Positions 61,741 through 64,000 of a stretch of DNA of 64,000 nucleotides are shown here, piece by piece. The notes under the pieces are model-generated. The model had not been told where the DNA came from. It made no database searches and was given only the letters and a program-made list of their open reading frames with translations. A program made the position numbers and the translations under genes. Each line of letters starts with the position of its first letter. Position 1 is the stretch's first letter. The DNA is from Eutreptiella sp. 'Long Island Sound 2002' (Eukaryota > Euglenozoa > Euglenophyceae > Eutreptiales > Eutreptiaceae): the NCBI GenBank assembly GCA_964036045.1, contig OZ038379.1, positions 108,268,025 through 108,332,024 on the forward strand, written 5' to 3'.

Positions 61741-63854
61741 CGGCAGCGACCACCCACCCCTGGAGTCTGTCTTCGGACGACGGCTGGGGACCCGGACCAG
61801 GTCCAGGCAGACCCCACGCCCCCGGCGAAGCCCCCAGGAGTCGCCCCAGCGCCAGTGCCCCCTCTCTCACCGCCCCCTCTCACCGCAGCGCGGGCCGCCG
61901 CAACGAGCGCGTGCCGCCCGGCAGTGGCAGTGAGGATTGGCGTGATGAGTGGCTCAGCGCGGAGTACCGCAACCGCCGTGCTCCACCGCGGACACCGGTA
62001 CGCCCCCGGCGCCCCGCACCAGCCCTGGAGCCAATCCCAATGGCTGGTGGACGTTATGGTGGACTCAGGGATGAGGTCCCCAGAGGAGACGTGGAATGGG
62101 ATGTCGGTGAAGGTGAGGACCTGGATCTGGACCTGGAGGAGTTCGACATCAGCCCACGGCGTGGTGTACGACGGGAGGCCGCTGAACGCAGACGCCAGCG
62201 CCGTGATGAGGATGCGTACATGGAAGCAGTACGGCGTGAACATCTAGGTTCAGCGTACATGGAGGAACCGCGGCGTAGCCACAGGGATTCCATGGAGGAG
62301 ATGGACGTGGCGGCCGTGGGAGTCCGTGGGCGAGGCCGATGGGAACCTCGGTCGACCTCGCGGCCGGCGTTTATGGTCTCTAAGGCCGCGGACGCCGCCG
62401 TGTGGGAAGACTTGAAGGACATCAAGCCCCCCATGTACGACGGCAACCCCCTCAACCTCGACCGCTTCTTGGAGAAGCTGAACGATTGGGGGCTGGTCAT
62501 CACTGAAGACATGCCTCACGCGGATGCGGAGAGATATGTCTTCAGACGGTTCAGGTACCGCCTGCCGGAAGTGCTCGGAGAGCTATACTTCATGGCAACC
62601 AAGGAGGGGAAAATCAAGACCCTCAAGGAAGCCAAGTAGTGGCTCAACGAGCAGGAGCGGGTGGACGCTCCGCAGGTGGCTGCCAAGCGGTGGAAGTCCA
62701 TCAAGCTTGAGCATGATGGACGGGAGATCCGCCTGCGGGATTGGCGGGACTTCCGAGGGAAATACACCCTCCACCGCCGCAACGCGGAGGATTGGAACGA
62801 GGGTGACGAGCAGGCTCGCCTGCTCTCCATGCTGCCGGTAGCATGGATCAAGAGGGTCACCAAGGAGGAATCCAAGCGGGCCAAGTCCAACCACACGGTC
62901 AAGATGATGCTCCCCAAAGAGTATCATACGAACGTGGTGGCTTGGGCGAAGAAGAACGTGGCCCGGGATGTCAAACGGCACTCCCTGCGGAACGCTCTTC
63001 TCATCACCGTCTCGGGCGATCGCGAGAAGACCGCGATGTGGCGCCTTGACGAATGTGAGTTGAGCGGCCAGACCATCCGCCTGCAGGCCATCCCGGCGCG
63101 GATGAGCTGCGACGAGATCCTGGAGTGGGTTGGCGAGGAAGTACTCAAGGAGTGGCGAAACCTCCACCACACCCGCGGGTTGAGGCCCGGCGACCGCGAC
63201 GTCAACTACGTTGGCGAGGGACCTGGCGGGGAAGCTGCCACGGACCCAGCGGGAGCCAGCGGCGATGAGACTGTCGTCGACGATGACGACGACGATGAGC
63301 CCGCCGAGGTGGCCGTTTGTGCCTTCGTGGCCAAGAACCTGAGCGCGGGGAGCAAACCGGGAAACTGGAAGCCCCTGCAGCAGGGTTGGAGGAAGCAGGA
63401 GAAGAGGGACCCTCGCCGCATCGGCGACCCTCCGCTGTCCTTTGGGGAGTTCATACGAGCTCACCCTCAGGGCTGTTTCGTGTGTTATGGGAGGAAGCGA
63501 GGCTTCAACCATGACCACCGAACATGCCCCATCCACAAGGCCGACACGGAGGCTTACAAGAAGGCGCACGGGTCGAAGAAGCGTGCGCCCGCGGGTATTC
63601 GGGAAGCCAAGGTGGAGGTGGACAGGGACGAGCTCTCCAAGCTGGTGTCGCAGGGGACCGAGTTGGCCAAGGAGATCCAGGAGATCAAGAGGAACTGGGT
63701 CCCCAGGTCGGACAACAAGAACAAGGAGAACAACCAGAATGACCAGAACAAGGACAAGGACAAGAACAAGGGTAAGAAAGGGGGAAGGAAGAAGGGCGTC
63801 AACGAGGTTGATGCGGAGGAGAACACCCCTTCCTCCACAACCGACGCCCCCTAG
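61731..63854 (+). pseudogene. Retroelement Gag, capsid-like and zinc-binding part
   Basis: A single frame with one TAG at 62,637-62,639 (within LKEAK/WLNEQE). It has an acidic/arginine N-terminal segment, then a retrotransposon-gag-like region: PPMYDGNPLNLDRFLEKLND, YVFRRFRYRLPEVLGELYFM, WRDFRGKYTLHRRNAEDWNE, ARLLSMLPVAWIKRVTKEES, KKNVARDVKRHSLRNALLIT. After an acidic linker there is a Cys/His motif at 63,474-63,527 (CFVCYGRKRGFNHDHRTC, spacing C-x2-C-x8-H-x4-C), then a Lys/Asn-rich tail and a TAG. The order matches Gag of LTR retrotransposons; the pol region would start beyond 63.9 kb. One capsid-like domain is inferred from helix pattern only. Confidence 0.7.
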
Positions 63855-64000
63855 CGGAGCCCCTGCAGCCAAGGGCCCCAGCTAGGGCGGTCGCAGGATG
63901 GTGACGTGGGAAGCGCCGAACCATCCCAGCCGGGAGTCGATAAGCACAAAGGGACTGCCGCGGGCGGAAGGCCCGGTCTGGCACCCAGTCGCGGAGGCGG
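63855..64000 (+). other. Sequence after Gag, pol not reached
   Basis: Only 146 bases remain after the Gag stop. No protease or reverse transcriptase motif is visible before the window ends. Confidence 0.5.

Noticed and set aside
27388-62639. Possible non-standard genetic code, because many long frames contain exactly one internal stop
   Set aside because: The internal stops are of all three kinds (TAG at 27,388, 50,984, 51,721 and 62,637; TGA at 30,565, 35,832, 36,563, 55,852 and 61,406; TAA at 54,899) and are accompanied by frameshifts, so decay explains them better than reassignment.

Overview
The window looks like a transposon-dense, intron-poor nuclear contig from a photosynthetic eukaryote with a green (chlorophyll a/b) plastid. 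The evidence is three decayed copies of a chlorophyll a/b light-harvesting (LHCB) gene, a fragment of plastid-type GAPDH and a ubiquitin-like unit at 50.7-54.2 kb, set among LINE, LTR/DIRS-type and MITE-like elements. A green alga fits, but the species cannot be named from the sequence. I found no intact single-copy host gene, no rRNA and no convincing functional tRNA. A 200-N scaffold gap lies at 3544-3743. Nearly every recognisable coding region carries in-frame stops or frameshifts, so most entries are pseudogenes. All family assignments come from remembered motifs, not from searches.

Layout. (1) 1-11.25 kb and 38.1-50.4 kb are two diverged copies, in the same orientation, of one large composite repeat, which I call D1 and D2. 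Both contain 5'-truncated 3' ends of a LINE inserted in (CA)n tracts, a 341-bp foldback element, a TTAA-flanked MITE and a TA-flanked 600-bp element. In D2 the segment around the foldback element is amplified into a 1.4-kb tandem array. Parts of the same repeat recur at 22.1-25.1 kb (D3). Because D1 and D2 differ by insertions, each serves as the empty site for elements in the other. (2) 11.3-25 kb is mostly unassigned: GC-rich minus-strand coding remnants at 12.7-14.5 kb, two copies of a tRNA-like SINE family, a small Cys/His-rich ORF and minisatellites. (3) 36.9-25.1 kb on the minus strand is the most complete LINE: an ORF1 region, a 2A-like motif, an APE-type endonuclease, a reverse transcriptase with a large insert between motifs B and C, a zinc-binding C-terminal domain, and a conserved C-terminal extension shared with the truncated copies in D1 and D2. 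(4) 50.7-56.2 kb is a mosaic: LHCB pseudogene, an unknown Trp/Lys-rich protein, an LHCB/GAPDH/LHCB chimera, and a third LHCB fragment fused in frame to a ubiquitin-like domain that begins a Gag-like polyprotein with two tandem ~80-residue repeats and a CCHC knuckle. (5) 56.3-59.5 kb is more AT-rich and unassigned. (6) 59.5-63.9 kb is a long Gag of a second retroelement; its pol would lie beyond the right edge.

The main points of interest are the capture of fragments of probably highly expressed photosynthesis genes next to and within a retroelement polyprotein, ubiquitin-like tails ending in Leu-Arg-Gly-Gly-type motifs in two unrelated retroelements, and a LINE that appears to insert into (CA)n microsatellites and carries an extra conserved Cys/His-rich C-terminal region.
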